Assembly: GCF_035222375.1 (NCBI RefSeq)
Contig: NW_026946363.1
Coordinates: forward strand, 7,130,001 to 7,194,000
Length of the DNA: 64,000 bases
Direction of reading: 5' to 3'
DNA from: Podospora pseudocomata
Taxonomy: Eukaryota > Ascomycota > Sordariomycetes > Sordariales > Podosporaceae
A program made the position numbers and the translations under genes. Under the pieces are notes generated by a model, which saw only the letters and a program-made list of their open reading frames with translations, was not told the origin of the DNA and ran no database searches. The stretch's first letter is position 1; every line of letters begins with the position of its first letter. Positions 48,953 through 59,968 of the stretch are shown here, piece by piece.

Positions 48953-49527
48953 TGTCTTGGTGGTTTATAGGTTGATGAAGCCGATTCCTCAGAACAATGT
49001 GGTGAAAAGATGCTCAAACTTCGTTGTTTGAACAGAACGATACTTAAAAATCAGATTTACCTCGCCTCGGCCCGTTGGGGTTGGCGATAGCACAGAGTGA
49101 GAGTTCAACGGTAATGATGAGTCAAGAAAAGAAAAATGCCCCGCCCTGCCTTCAAGGAGTGATAGAGCAACAAGACAAGGCCAAGCAGGCCATTCAGGTC
49201 GTTGCAACACACCACGAGGCCATTCATACCCTCACTAAACTCAATTCATCTTTTCCAATGACCCTCAAACTTGCCATCACAGCCCCGCTTATCAACAATC
49301 TTGTCTGAATCACAGTTCTTTGAAGCTTGCAGCTCCGACTGATGCTGATGCGACTCCACAGTCCACCGGGAGCAGTTGTTGCGCTGCCATTGTCCAATGG
49401 GGAGCAAGGCTTTACCTCTGAAAGGGCATTGGGGAAAACGGGTTGGGAAAGGTAAAATGCATGTATCTGAAGCCAACCCAGAGGCAAAATATTCTATGCA
49501 GTGTTTGTTGAAAGTGGAAAAAGTAGT
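48953..49527. other. Promoter region of his2 and tRNA flank
   Basis: This 575-bp stretch contains the his2 promoter and the 3' flank of a minus-strand tRNA, whose T-run terminator corresponds to plus-strand AAAAA at 49518-49522. No further gene is seen. Confidence 0.6.
49118..49124. promoter_or_regulatory. CPC1/Gcn4-type site in his2 promoter
   Basis: TGAGTCA, a perfect general amino-acid control element, lies 166 bp upstream of the his2 start. Amino-acid biosynthetic genes are classical targets of CPC1/CpcA. The 7-mer also occurs by chance roughly every 8 kb, so its position is what makes it notable. Confidence 0.6.
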
Positions 49528-49612
49528 CGACCATCATGGGACTCGAACCCACAACCTTAGCCTTGAATCTCCTTGTTAGGAGGGCTACGCGCTACCATTG
49601 CGCTAGACGGCC
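49528..49612 (-). tRNA. trnR-CCT: tRNA-Arg (anticodon CCT) with intron
   Basis: On minus, acceptor GGCCGTC pairs with GATGGTC (two G-T pairs), D stem GCGC/GCGC, anticodon stem TAGCC/GGCTA and T arm GTGGG TTCGAGT CCCAT are complete. The anticodon loop CTCCTAA gives CCT, which reads AGG. A 13-nt intron follows the base after the anticodon and contains AGGAG, complementary to CTCCT. A TTTTT terminator lies 5 nt past the 3' end. Confidence 0.92.
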
Positions 49613-50101
49613 ATCTTATTTGTTGAAAACAGAGGTGGAATAATGTCATTATTACAAGAGCACTGAAAGCTTCGGTGTATAGCCCAGGGGGCCAGGCAAT
49701 ACGAGAATAAAACACACTACAGATATAAAACTCAACAACGCATACCCAAATAGAACTACTAAGTGTTTCACTTTACTGCAACAACGATCTGGAAAGGAGC
49801 CATTCTTATTGACCGTGATTGTGCCACTGGAGAGTTTACGAGGTCGTACACGATGTCATCTTCTTTCCCTGCCTTATAACAACAAAGCTCTCACAGTGCT
49901 CGGGCAGGGAAGTACATTCCACCAGTTCCAGCAAAGGAATTGACCAAAAGAAATGAGATTCAAGATGGCCCGTACACGTTGTGATTCGATTTTCACATTT
50001 TCCTTCCTGAAAATCTTGGTGTTCGTACAATCCGCTGTCATGCGTCATACTTAGAGTGCCCCAGATTGCCAGGCATCGTGTATGTATCTGAAAGTTCTTC
50101 C
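49613..50101. other. Intergenic, no gene seen
   Basis: The 489 bp separates the tRNA-Arg(CCT) from the stop codon of the phosphopantetheinyl transferase, both on minus. It probably holds the transferase 3' untranslated region. Nothing else was identified. Confidence 0.6.
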
Positions 50102-50872
50102 TCACCGGGCCTTCTTCTTTCCCTCGAATTTTGTATTCCCATTCCCATTCCCATTGAAAGCATCGGGCTTGAATCCCAAACAAACCGCCGTCGCATAATC
50201 CCCATCATGACTGATACTCAACAGCGCCACCTGCCCCTTCACCCCCACCTCCTCATCTCCTAATATTACCGCCACTGGCGGTCCTGTTACCCTCCCAAAT
50301 TCCGCCCTCGGCCCCAAACCATCTATGTTCTCCAGGATATAATCCCCCTTATCCTTCCGTTGCACCCGCCACCCCGCCTCCTCCCCTTCTTCTTCAGCCG
50401 TCTCCTCCACCCTCCTCCCCAAATTCTCCTCACCCTCAACCATGATCTCCACCCCCCCAAACGTGACCTTCCCTGTTGACGTCCCCGCCCGAAAAGCATG
50501 AGCCTTAATCACTGCCTCCTTCGCCGCCCACCGCCCAGCCAACCACTCCGCCAGTTTCCAAATCTCCCCCCTTCTTTCCGATCGCTGTCTCCCAAGCAGG
50601 TTCTTGTGCTTTACCGGACCGACCCCGTCCCGAAACGACATGACCTTCATCGCATTGAGGTAGACGGGCAGCTCCTCCAACCGTTCCCTCTCGTTTTGCG
50701 TCAGCAGCTTCTTTGTGAACCTGTCCACATTGTTGATCACGTTGAAGGGCCGGGCGAGGGTGGGAATAATGGGCGTGCCCTGATTTGTGGTGATGAGGGA
50801 GTAAACTCGGGGGATCATGCAGACATCTGTCCCCAGGGTGAGACCCAACGGGAAGGGTATGACACCCCTCAT
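50102..50872 (-). CDS. ppt2: 4'-phosphopantetheinyl transferase, AcpS/Ppt2 type
   Basis: The 256-aa product carries both signature elements: LGTDVCMIPR (first magnesium ligand, residues about 12-21) and WAAKEAVIKA (residues about 112-121), plus SISHDGDYATAVCL near the C-terminus. It would transfer phosphopantetheine from CoA to mitochondrial acyl carrier protein, as yeast Ppt2 does. ATG 50872 was chosen because homology begins there and an acceptor-like TTGACAGCAG lies just upstream, suggesting a 5' leader intron. The frame happens to stay open 131 more codons upstream, so a longer N-terminus is possible. A Glu-rich insert at about residues 150-170 is longer than in bacterial AcpS. Confidence 0.88.
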   Translation of the reverse strand: MRGVIPFPLGLTLGTDVCMIPRVYSLITTNQGTPIIPTLARPFNVINNVDRFTKKLLTQNERERLEELPVYLNAMKVMSFRDGVGPVKHKNLLGRQRSERRGEIWKLAEWLAGRWAAKEAVIKAHAFRAGTSTGKVTFGGVEIMVEGEENLGRRVEETAEEEGEEAGWRVQRKDKGDYILENIDGLGPRAEFGRVTGPPVAVILGDEEVGVKGQVALLSISHDGDYATAVCLGFKPDAFNGNGNGNTKFEGKKKAR

Positions 50873-51309
50873 CTTGGAATATACCAGGCTGCTGTCAACA
50901 AAAGAAAATTTGTTAAGGTCGTGGGATCGTAATGAAGAGAACTGAGCTCTGAGCTTGAGCACACACCCCTGTCGGTTACAACCCTGCCAAGCGAGAACTT
51001 TCTGATCGCGATAGGCTACAGCTCTTATCGATAAGTATGTCGCATACGTCATACCTGAACCAAACCAAACCAAAACACCATGCAAACATCGTGACTTGGA
51101 AATAGAACAGAAAAGAACACAAGGTGTTACATGTTGTGGTTGTAGAAAAGAAGCCTCGTAAGACCCAATAGTGCAGCAATTTCGTGCCCACCCCCACCCC
51201 CGCCTCCTGAACCATTCCATATTACTAAAATACCGTTCGTCCTTTATGGACGACTCCATATCCACTTCCAGCTCTCACTCAATCTGTACCTCACCCTCTT
51301 CAAAAACCC
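50873..51309. other. Short gap with promoter/leader of ppt2
   Basis: These 437 bp lie between the stop codon of the DUF1774 gene and the ppt2 ATG, both on minus, and so must contain the ppt2 promoter and leader. A probable 3' splice site (plus 50880-50910) hints at a leader intron. Confidence 0.5.
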
Positions 51310-52294
51310 CTAATTGTCAGCCAACAGAGGCGCTCTCTCGGCATCTCCAACAGGCTCTCTCCTATTGCCGAAGAAGTCTTCCCGCCCAGTCCAAGCCGGC
51401 ACGGCAACCAACACAGTGGCCACAAACAGCACCGACATGATGGTGAATGCAAAGATCCACTGGAACGCAATGATCTGTCTGAAAAACTGCGCGACGCCCA
51501 GGGAAGCTGACAAGACACTGAGAGCAAACCCCATGGTGTAGTCCTATGTTCTATTAGCACCTCGCCGTATTCTTCTTTGTCTGATGGAAGAAAATACCTT
51601 GTATAAAAAGATGAAGAACAAGCCATAGCCCAGCAAGCTCCAAATAAAGACATTGGCAAAGATCCTGGCAACAAGACTATGCTGGTGGGGAACCATGATC
51701 GCTCCATTCCAGTAGATCGCCACAAACGTCCAGGCCAAGGGCCAGCTCACAGCTCCTGCGTGGATAAGCTTGGTGTAAGTCGCATGGCGGAAGTACAAGC
51801 TTGACAGATTGAAGAAGTTGATGATCAAGATGATCTCAGACCAGACAAAGTGCGACCGGACAAAGAGCATAACCCAGGCGAAATGGAGGAGGTTGTTAAG
51901 AATGAAATGGCTGCCGACGGAAGCCGCGGCGTTGACGGTTGTGGCATCAGAGGAGAAGAGGTGAGAGGTATAGATCAACTGGAGGATAAACATGACGACA
52001 AAGTAGATGGAGGTAATGACTGCATTTTGGGTGAAGCCAGAGTAGTGGTGATAGTTCTGGTGCCAAATGCTACCCCCAAGATATTTTCCGTCGGCAGGCG
52101 CATGGGTATCGTAGTAAACGGTGGTGACGACGGACAAGAGCCAGGTGAGAAGTGAGAGGACCTTGTAGGTCGTGATGGAGGTTGTAGTGTGGGAGTCACG
52201 CTTGGCGAACGGGTTAACTGCGGTCACGATGGTTAGTATTGATCCTGAAATCGGGATGTGGGATGCGAAGCGTACTCTGGTGGAAGCGATCCAT
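51310..52294 (-). CDS. DUF1774 fungal multi-pass membrane protein
   Basis: Three exons on minus, 52276-52294, 51598-52217 and 51310-51543, join in phase (GTACGC and GTATTT donors) to give 290 aa. The first exon encodes only six full codons (MDRFHQ). The product begins with a short NPFAKRDSHTTT segment, then six to eight hydrophobic helices with polar loops such as WHQNYHHYSGFTQNA, and ends in a short Arg/Asp-rich tail. The pattern matches the fungal DUF1774 family as I recall it; the molecular role is unknown. No catalytic motif is visible. Confidence 0.75.
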
Positions 52295-53856
52295 TTTGCC
52301 GGTTCAGCGTGTATTGCCAGGACTTCGAGAAGTTGATGACTTGCTGGATTGTCGGGTTGTCAAGAAGCAATGGTAGGAAGGTCGGTGTTTTGTGTTCAAG
52401 GAAGGATTTCCTATCAGCAGTGGAGGAGACGGGATGGAATGCTCGGGAAACTGCCCGTCAGTGGCTGCCTTTTACTTCTGGTTTCAGTGTTGCGGATGTT
52501 GCGGGGAAGCAAAGCACGTTGGGATGCACGAGGCAGGGAATTGCAGATTTCCTGGTTGAACAAAAACCAGCCGATTGGCCTTATTGAGCTCCAAGTTGCC
52601 ACCCCATCTGTTTGAAGCAGCGGTCTTGCGTCGATGGATTGGATGAAGGTGTGTTACTTTGCCTACATGGGATGCGTTACCTGTTACCTGCCGTTGAAGA
52701 ACCGGTCACCTTGACAACTGCGTCATTGGTTTTGTTTATGACAGATGATCAGTTTGAGGTAAGACTCTCCCAAGTTTGGTGCTCCTAATGCCAAAATAGC
52801 GATGGAACAGAGGAGAGAAATTCATTTTTGATACCCCCGATATGGCTGAAATATGGACAATAACTGCAGAGTTGCTCAGTATCCAACATGAAGTCCAGCA
52901 ATGAAGTTGTGAATTCGAGATGCAGGACAGGAAGGATGCTGCGGGCTAGCGATGATATGATTGGCCATTGATTTCAATCAATTACATCATACCCCTCCAC
53001 AGTTCACTTTGAATCGTTCCACTTTTGACTGTTGTGAACCTCAATGGCCAGGCCAAATTCCGCCTCGTGTTGGCTTCGAGAAAAAAACACATGAGGATTG
53101 TGGACCTCAAGCATTCTGGTATCGCTCATTTTCAGCCCAAACCAACCAGTCCAAGGCTTCCTCGACAGTCGAACCATCTAAGCTACAAGCTTCATTGTCA
53201 GCCAGATGTCATTTCGGACCTACCTTATAAAAAAGTGCGGGGCAATTCAAGACCGACCACCACTGCAGGTGACATCGCCGATCTCTAAACACCATTAGGG
53301 ATCACGAGGCCTGCCTGAACTTGGAGATGACGGGAAATCCAGTTCAGCTTGGTGAGACATGGTGAGTTTGGGAATCCCGTCAGTCATGTCATGTACACTG
53401 CCACAACAGGACCTAGTTTTGTCCAGACTGTCAAAAGTTCACTTTCCTAATTGAGCTATTGTCATTAGATGGAGAGATTGTACATTTCCAATTCATGGCA
53501 TTCTGCACACCGCATCGATATCGACCGGGAAGGCAGATTCGAGATGGCATATTGGACCCTTTGGGCATTGAAAGTTAAGCAGCCACGTCAAGTGTCAAGA
53601 GGCTGGTGGATTGCAGGTGGCTTGCATGATCTCGTCGCCCGGCTTTGGTAGCCCCACCCGGTATCACATCATCTGGTTGGTGAGGGACTCCCTGCACCTT
53701 TCAGGTGCCATCACTACAGTTGCAACGCTACTGTCAGCATGATGTTCTAGGTCCAAGTGGATTCTGGGTCTCTTAATTGTACACTACATTCTTGTGGGCA
53801 CCAAGCTGTTTTTTCTTTGAAATTACACGATACATCGACCTGCACACATACATTCC
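52295..53856. other. Intergenic, no supported gene
   Basis: The 1.56 kb upstream of the DUF1774 gene shows only short open frames (60-110 codons) on both strands, without motifs. It must contain the DUF1774 promoter at its left side. Confidence 0.5.
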
Positions 53857-54357
53857 CTACACACCACACCTGCTGCTCTCAGAAGCCGATGCCTTGCCAG
53901 GCGTATTACCTCTGTCATCAGTTAGCAACGGCAGTCCGTGATGGCTGGAGGGGTCTCACCTCGAATAACGTGAGTATCTTCGAGGACTCAAAGATTGCCG
54001 GTTGCTTCGCCCATTCCAGTTCCCTTTTCCGTAACTGCCAGCTTTGTTTTCACAGCCCGGCGGGAAACCAGTGTACTTTCTTCGAGTCGTGGGCCGCTTT
54101 TCCCTTGCGTGGTTGTACTCTCCCAGCTTGATCTCTGGTAGATGTTCTGGAAGTCCTCTACCGGGTACCATCGGTGTGGGCTTCTTTGACGGTTCGTTCG
54201 TGTGCGAGTTCGGCTGGTCTTCTTGAGATTCGGCGGAAACGACTGCCGATGGTGCTTTGAGTTCGAGTTTTTTCTTTCGGAATGTGCTCGGGATACCATC
54301 TGTGATCCAAGCCCCAATCTCTAGGAGATCAACGGCTGAGTCTGAAGATAGACCCAT
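53857..54357 (-). CDS. Unrecognised small two-exon gene
   Basis: I do not recognise this product. The ATG at 54357 is in an ideal context (CACCATGG). Exon 1 (53960-54357) ends at a GTGAGA donor; a 48-nt intron with a perfect GCTAAC branch and GACAG acceptor leads to exon 2 (53857-53911), giving 150 aa in phase. The N-terminal 25 residues (LSSDSAVDLLEIGAWITDG) look helical; the rest is basic, Lys/Pro/Asn-rich and probably disordered. The same frame is open 15 codons upstream of the ATG to a TGA at 54403-54405. Without homology this could be a lineage-specific gene or a decayed one. Confidence 0.45.
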
Positions 54358-55040
54358 GGTGAAAACACGGGGAAAAATGTTGGGGACAATCTTTACTGCC
54401 TCTCATTCCGTCCAGGCTGCCTTACTTTGGGCAGGCACCGTACTTGAATCTCTTTCTTGGACTCCTTTTCCAACACTCGCATAGGAGGCAGTTCAAAACA
54501 TCGCCTTTTTCGTCACCGCCCAATTTGATACACAGTATATTAGCCCACAAATGGTGAAACAGTGGCGGTCAGCTTTGGAATTCTGGAATTCCATTTCAGT
54601 ATCAAAACATTTATTTCCTGGGGTTGACGGGCAAAGCGGCTCAGCGCACACCTCAGTATGCATATGCATTAGTGAATCGTCGCGTCCAGCATGATACGAC
54701 TCGCTCCTATTGGCCGCATCCTACTGTTCACCGTTTATGAGAACCAAGCATGCGTCTTTCAGATACGGCTTATTGGGTTGACTTGGACGCCTTGCGAGGC
54801 GCAAGGCACAATTTCCAGTTCTCCTTTGGTCGTCCGCGAACCGACCTGAGCTTCAATTTCCATTTGCCTTAAGAAGATGGAGTTCGCTTGTCTTCGGCCA
54901 GGCACGATGGCATTGGGTATATTAGGAACAAGAGTCAACTGCTTGGAATCATCAAATCTCTTCCGATGACAGTCAAAGTAGGACAGCCAGTGTCTCGATC
55001 CAAGCACCAGTCTCGAGTTTCAAGACGAATACACGCCAGG
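54358..55040. other. Intergenic between divergent genes
   Basis: The 683 bp separates the small unrecognised gene (minus) from the Clr5-domain gene (plus). In-frame upstream ATGs of the Clr5 gene, such as 54966, fall in this stretch. No other gene is seen. Confidence 0.5.
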
Positions 55041-56851
55041 ATGTCCGAGAGAGATAATTTCGTCCCCCCCGAAAGAGAGCACGCAAAACGCATACAGGAT
55101 GAACGCTGGGAGCAATTTAAAGATTTAATCGTCGCCAAGTACAGAGAGTCGACGCTCGATAAAACCAGCAAGTATATGGAAAAGGAATTCGGCTTCAAAG
55201 CATCGTGGGTCATTTCTGCCCCTGTTTAACTAATATTCTAACGGTTTCAACTAGTCGGCGTCAATATGTTCACCGTTTGGGCAAACAAAAATGGAATATC
55301 GGCAAATACAAGGGAGGACAGCCTCAGGTCGTGGATGAGCCATCGCTAAACACCCCCCTTTCGAGGCAGAACCCAGCCTCACCCGACCTTTCGTCTGTTG
55401 CCCTTCATCCCCCTTCACCCATGACAAGGCCAGCTTTGGATTTCTCACGTTACTCGTCTGAGCAACTGGCTGCATCCCACATTCTTTCAGACGGCCTCCT
55501 GTACCTCGGTGATTTGAATAACGCGTTCGCCATCAAAGCGGAGCTTTACAGGGTTATCACGGCAGGCCATGGCGACTTTACTGATCAGGAGATCAGACGA
55601 CAGCTTTTACGACGATATGTCATTGACTGCATCTGCATCATACAAACCGAGGCCGACGCAAAAGCTGCCCGTCAAATGCTGGAGCAGAATGACCTTTTGT
55701 ACGAGAGGTGGGCAGATACTGATGACAACACCTGGGAGAGTGTTCTCTTCCGCATTCTCACCTCGAGGACCTATGATTCGGAGAATTCTGAAAGCTCGAT
55801 TATACAGATTGTCGAGATCATCAACAAAACCACCGTCGAAGCAGACGAGGCAGGCCACGAAAAGCTGCAGACATTGACGCCTAGAAAGTACCGTTTCGAC
55901 CTTCTCATGTACAAAATCTTCAGCTTTGCGTTGGAGAGGTACAATGAGCCGACAGCTGTGGACGAAATACCTATTGACGTTGGGGGGCTCCTGAAGCAGT
56001 TCAAGAACACCCAACCCGCAATCAAGGACTCCAGCGTTGATCCTCGGCTGGAATGGGAACTCGTGCTGAAAACTCTGGACTTTTGTGTTTCCGAGCTCTC
56101 AAATGGCGAGTTTCATCCCCTGAGACTCGACAACAAGACCACCAGGGCCAACAGGATTTTCTGCACTCTTTTGTGTGCTCTTCAAAAGCAGATTATGATT
56201 CGGGAGCAAACAACGACGGCTCTAGACAACATTGCAAGCGACAAGGCACATGCCCAGTTTGCAAGTGTTTACACCGAGCTTCTCGGCATCGTGGTCGGCC
56301 TGATAGTCGATGAAGCGCCATCCTTGGAATTCTCCCGAAATCCCTTGCCACTGAAGGAGTGGGCTCTGAGAGGCGCCCAAAAAGTCAAGAGTCTTGCGGA
56401 ACAGTCAAACCTTGACCAGGAAAAGACAGGTCTAATTGACCGGTTCCTCGACAAGGCAAACTCAATGAACGTGGAGATCATGCTTGAGAACCTTTCGAGG
56501 AAGCAGCCCGAGGAAGTCAACATCCGCGAACTCAACCTCCTCCGCAAGGAATTGGCACAGAATCTCGGCGTGGAAATTCTTCCCGACTTGGAACCTAGAG
56601 CAACGGTGATTGTACCCTTGACTGCGAGCTGGGAGCTTTACGACCGGAGTGCCTCTCAACATAGCCAACCTGTGCTTCACCTGCTGCACGGCCACCCGGC
56701 GCCAAGGGGGCCCAGGTCACGCTCAGTATCTCGATCGCATTCGCCTTCTGCTACTAGCAGTAGCCAGTCACCCGCCACAAACGGAAATGCCACCGGCCAG
56801 GCGAGCGATGCTTCTGCCGAGGGGGATAGTGAAGATATTATTCTTGACTAA
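55041..56851 (+). CDS. Clr5-domain protein
   Basis: Two exons, 55041-55204 and 55255-56851, join in phase 2 (GTGGGT donor, CTAG acceptor) to give 586 aa. Residues 15-70 form a Clr5 domain: RWEQFKDLIVAKYRESTL, then YMEKEFGFKAS, then RRQYVHRLGKQKWNIGKYKG. The intron falls between its last two parts, which is common for this family. The remaining 500 residues are helical with no motif I know and a Ser/Arg-rich C-terminus. Clr5 proteins are fungal-only and are presumed DNA-associated; S. pombe Clr5 acts in silencing. ATG 55041 opens MSERDNF; an in-frame ATG at 54966 would add 25 residues. Confidence 0.82.
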
Positions 56852-57580
56852 AAATGCCCCCTCCTTTCACGTCCTGGGCACTGTTGTTTTCTCTCGATTC
56901 TCTCGTTATATAGACTCAAGTTTTTTCTGGGCGCGTTTCTCATTCCACATTTGATTTAAGGTAGCCAGCGCGTAGTTTGGATCAGCGGGTTCATTTCGTT
57001 TTGCTTGCCTTTCTTGTTTCCTCCCTTATGTTGTCTTTTCCTACTCTATACGCTATACTAGAATGACTATTTTTCCTTCTTTCGGTTTCATCTTGACACT
57101 TGCTCTCTGTTTTTCCTTTTCCCCTCCAACGACTTGTACGTGAAAAACCTGGAGAGCTTTCTCATGCCCATAGATACACGATATAGAATAGGTAGCAAGA
57201 CACGTATTCACAAGAGGTTCCGGACTGTCTCACGGTGTCTTTACCGGCAATTCTTGTGGTGTTTACACGCCCTCGGGGTTTCTGAATACTCGGCTTGACG
57301 ACGAAATTCTTGCAGCAACGCCGATAAGTCTGTCCGCCCTTTTACGTGTCTGACACTTGACGTGGTATCCTTTACTTTGTTTGGCACATGTTCAGTCCCA
57401 GAATGCGCGAAATAATCCCGGGGAGAAATCTTTCTGATTCTCAAAACATGTACTTTGCTACCAAACTATCCCGTGTGTAGTATTGTACATGTCCTTGATA
57501 ATGACAAATCGATGAGCACAAAAAATGCAACAAAACAAATGAAGCAAAGCTCATGAAAAGTTGAGTGGTATGCATGCTTC
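56852..57580. other. Convergent 3' flanks
   Basis: The 729-bp gap lies between the stop codons of the Clr5 gene (plus) and the GMC oxidoreductase (minus). The left part is T-rich, as in 3' untranslated regions. No gene was identified. Confidence 0.6.
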
Positions 57581-59968
57581 TCAGGACTGGTAGGGACGAC
57601 CATGGTCATCATTGACGCGCCCTGCAACTCCGGGACCCTCCGCGATACCAGGTCCAAGGCCTGGAGGACCATTCGTAAAGGGGTTTGGTGGCGGTGTTAC
57701 ATCACCATTGTTGGGGTCCGAGCCGCTCATGGTGCTGCTGTCTTGTTTGATGATATCTGCTGCCTGGATCCGCTGTTAGTGTCGTGGAAAAGCTAGGGGA
57801 TTGTGGGGGTCAGGTTGACAAACCTTTTCAGCGATAGCATACACAGCTGCCTGGATGTGAGCAGCCGGTAACAAAGGTATAATACCAGCATCGATAACCC
57901 TCAAGTTCGATGTCCCGTACACCATCAACCGCGGGCTCACGACTCCCCCAAACTCCAAAGGCATCATCGATGTTGATCCGGCAGGATGAAACTCGGTTTG
58001 CAGCTTGGAGTGGACTGCCTCCAACAGAGCTGTATCATTCTGGCTGGTAAGATCATCCCAGGGGTACGCGGGCTGAGGGACGAGCTGCTGCATGGCCTTT
58101 GTCTTGACTAACTGATTATTAAGCTTGAGACCGCGCACAATGATGTCGCAGTCGAATGGGTGTGAACAATAGCGCGGGTCGAGAAGAATATTTCGGGCCA
58201 CGGAGCCGTTGGCGAGGAGGTCGGCTGACAATGCCCGGACAAAACCTCTGCTCAAAGGATGCTGAACTGCTGCTGTTAAAGTACCGATGCTGTCTGCCAT
58301 CACCTCGAGCGCACCCACACTTGAGCGGGCGAGGAGGGAGGTAAGGAGGTGTTGTTGACGGGCATAGCCTTCCAGGATCGTGGGGTGTTGACCTGGTCCA
58401 GGAGGGAGGTGGGACTCGGGTTCGGAACTAGGTATGTTCGATAAGAGGGTTTCCCAGTTCGTGTCGAGATGTCGGAGAGAGGCAAACGCGAGAGTTGAGA
58501 TTAGTGGGTGCGTCAGGGGACCTGTTCGATTGGCAAAGTATTGGCTCTCAACTTCCTCAAGAATACTGCCAGTGAGGTTGTTCGCCGTAAACATTCCAAA
58601 ACGAGTGTCTAACAATCATCAGCTACTTATCTGAGAAGTGGAGAACCTCGGATAGTCACTCACAGTTATAAAACGCGCCGACCATTGCGTGATCTTGGAG
58701 GTTCTGGCCAACCCCCGGCAGGTCGATCTGAACAGGTACACCCAGTTCATCCAGAACGGAGGCCGGACCTATGCCAGACACTTGCAGCAACGATGGTGAA
58801 ATGATAGCCCCCGCTGCTAGGATCACCTCCCTATTGCATGCCATTCTCTTCCGTGGGGAGTCAAACGATGTTGCGAACTGCTTTGTTAGTTCTAATCCTA
58901 GTTCAAAATCACTAAAGCCGCTTACCTCAACCCCAAATGCTCTCTTGAGACCCTTAGCAGGCCGTTCGGAGTCTTCATCAACAGCCTCAGTCCCGAAGAG
59001 GACGCGAGTGACGGTCTGCTGGGTCGCCAGATGCAGGTTTGGGCGACTTAGGACACTGTCCAGATACGCCCTTCGGCTGTCCGCTCGTGACTGGTTACGA
59101 TCGTTGATAGTAGCTGGGGCAACCGAAGCGCCTGCTGCAATACCGGTATTGATGTCGGGGAGGAGCGGGATCCCGAGCTCAGAGATGCCCTCGAGGAAGT
59201 TACCTTGGAGTGGTCAGCGTGAGACCTGCCATGGAAAAAAGGGGGTGACATACGAGATGAATTGTAAAAGAATCTCGGGTAGCCTACTTGCAAGGGACCT
59301 TTCTGGCCGTGAACTTTCATATGTGGTCGAATATGAAGATTTTGACTGTCTTCTGGAGCCACACAGGCAGTAAAGTTCTCGCTCTTTTTGAAGTAACGAA
59401 GCATTCCGTGCCAACTCCAGCCGGGATTCCCCAGCGTAAGCCAGGCATCATAATCGTACCTAGCTCCGCGGGTCATGACGAGACCATTGAGGATGCTACC
59501 ACCTCCAACAACATGACCCTGGCCGTAGTCCCGAGTACGGTTGTCTAAGGATTCCTGTGGTGCGGTGGTGATGTTCCAGTTCTGAGACGGAATGAAACCG
59601 TGGCCGACAAGTCCGGGGATAGTGACGAGGTCCGGGCCTGAGTCTCTGTAGTTGTGCGTTAGCAGATATCTAACTGAACTGCTGCTGGGTGTCTACTAAC
59701 AAGTCGCCAGCCTCGAGAACAAGAACAGTCACTATGCCTTCATGTCAGTCAACCAAGAAGATGCGTATAAATTAGATAGGAGCCCACCATTTTTGTTCTC
59801 CGTGAGTCGATTGGCTACAACGAGGCCGGAAACACCGCCACCGACAACAATGTAGTCGTAGGAAGGGAGCGCGAGATCGATGAACTTGTTGGCTGGGACG
59901 AGAAGCCCATCCACAGCCTGTAGGCACGCTGAAAAAAAAATAGCGACTAAAAATGCAGTCAAATCCAT
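57581..59968 (-). CDS. Secreted GMC (AA3-type) oxidoreductase
   Basis: Seven exons read on minus: 59788-59968, 59701-59731, 59254-59645, 58926-59203, 58664-58877, 57824-58608 and 57581-57763, totalling 687 aa. A signal peptide (FLVAIFFSACLQAVDG) precedes YDYIVVGGGVSG (FAD dinucleotide motif at 43-48), EAGD, the GGGSILNG flavin signature, and GVGQNLQDH. Both catalytic histidines of the glucose-oxidase type are present: FHPAGSTSM and PAAHIQAAVYAIAEK. Such enzymes oxidise sugars or alcohols outside the cell, feeding peroxide or electrons to lignocellulose breakdown. Exon 2 is a 31-nt microexon encoding most of TVLVLEAGD. After AADIIKQD a Pro/Gly-rich tail of about 55 residues follows, which most relatives lack. 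The substrate cannot be told from sequence. Confidence 0.92.

Noticed and set aside
48101-48970. 289-codon plus-strand frame
   Set aside because: Antisense shadow of the histidinol-phosphatase gene, rich in Leu/Pro/Gly as expected from reversed codons.
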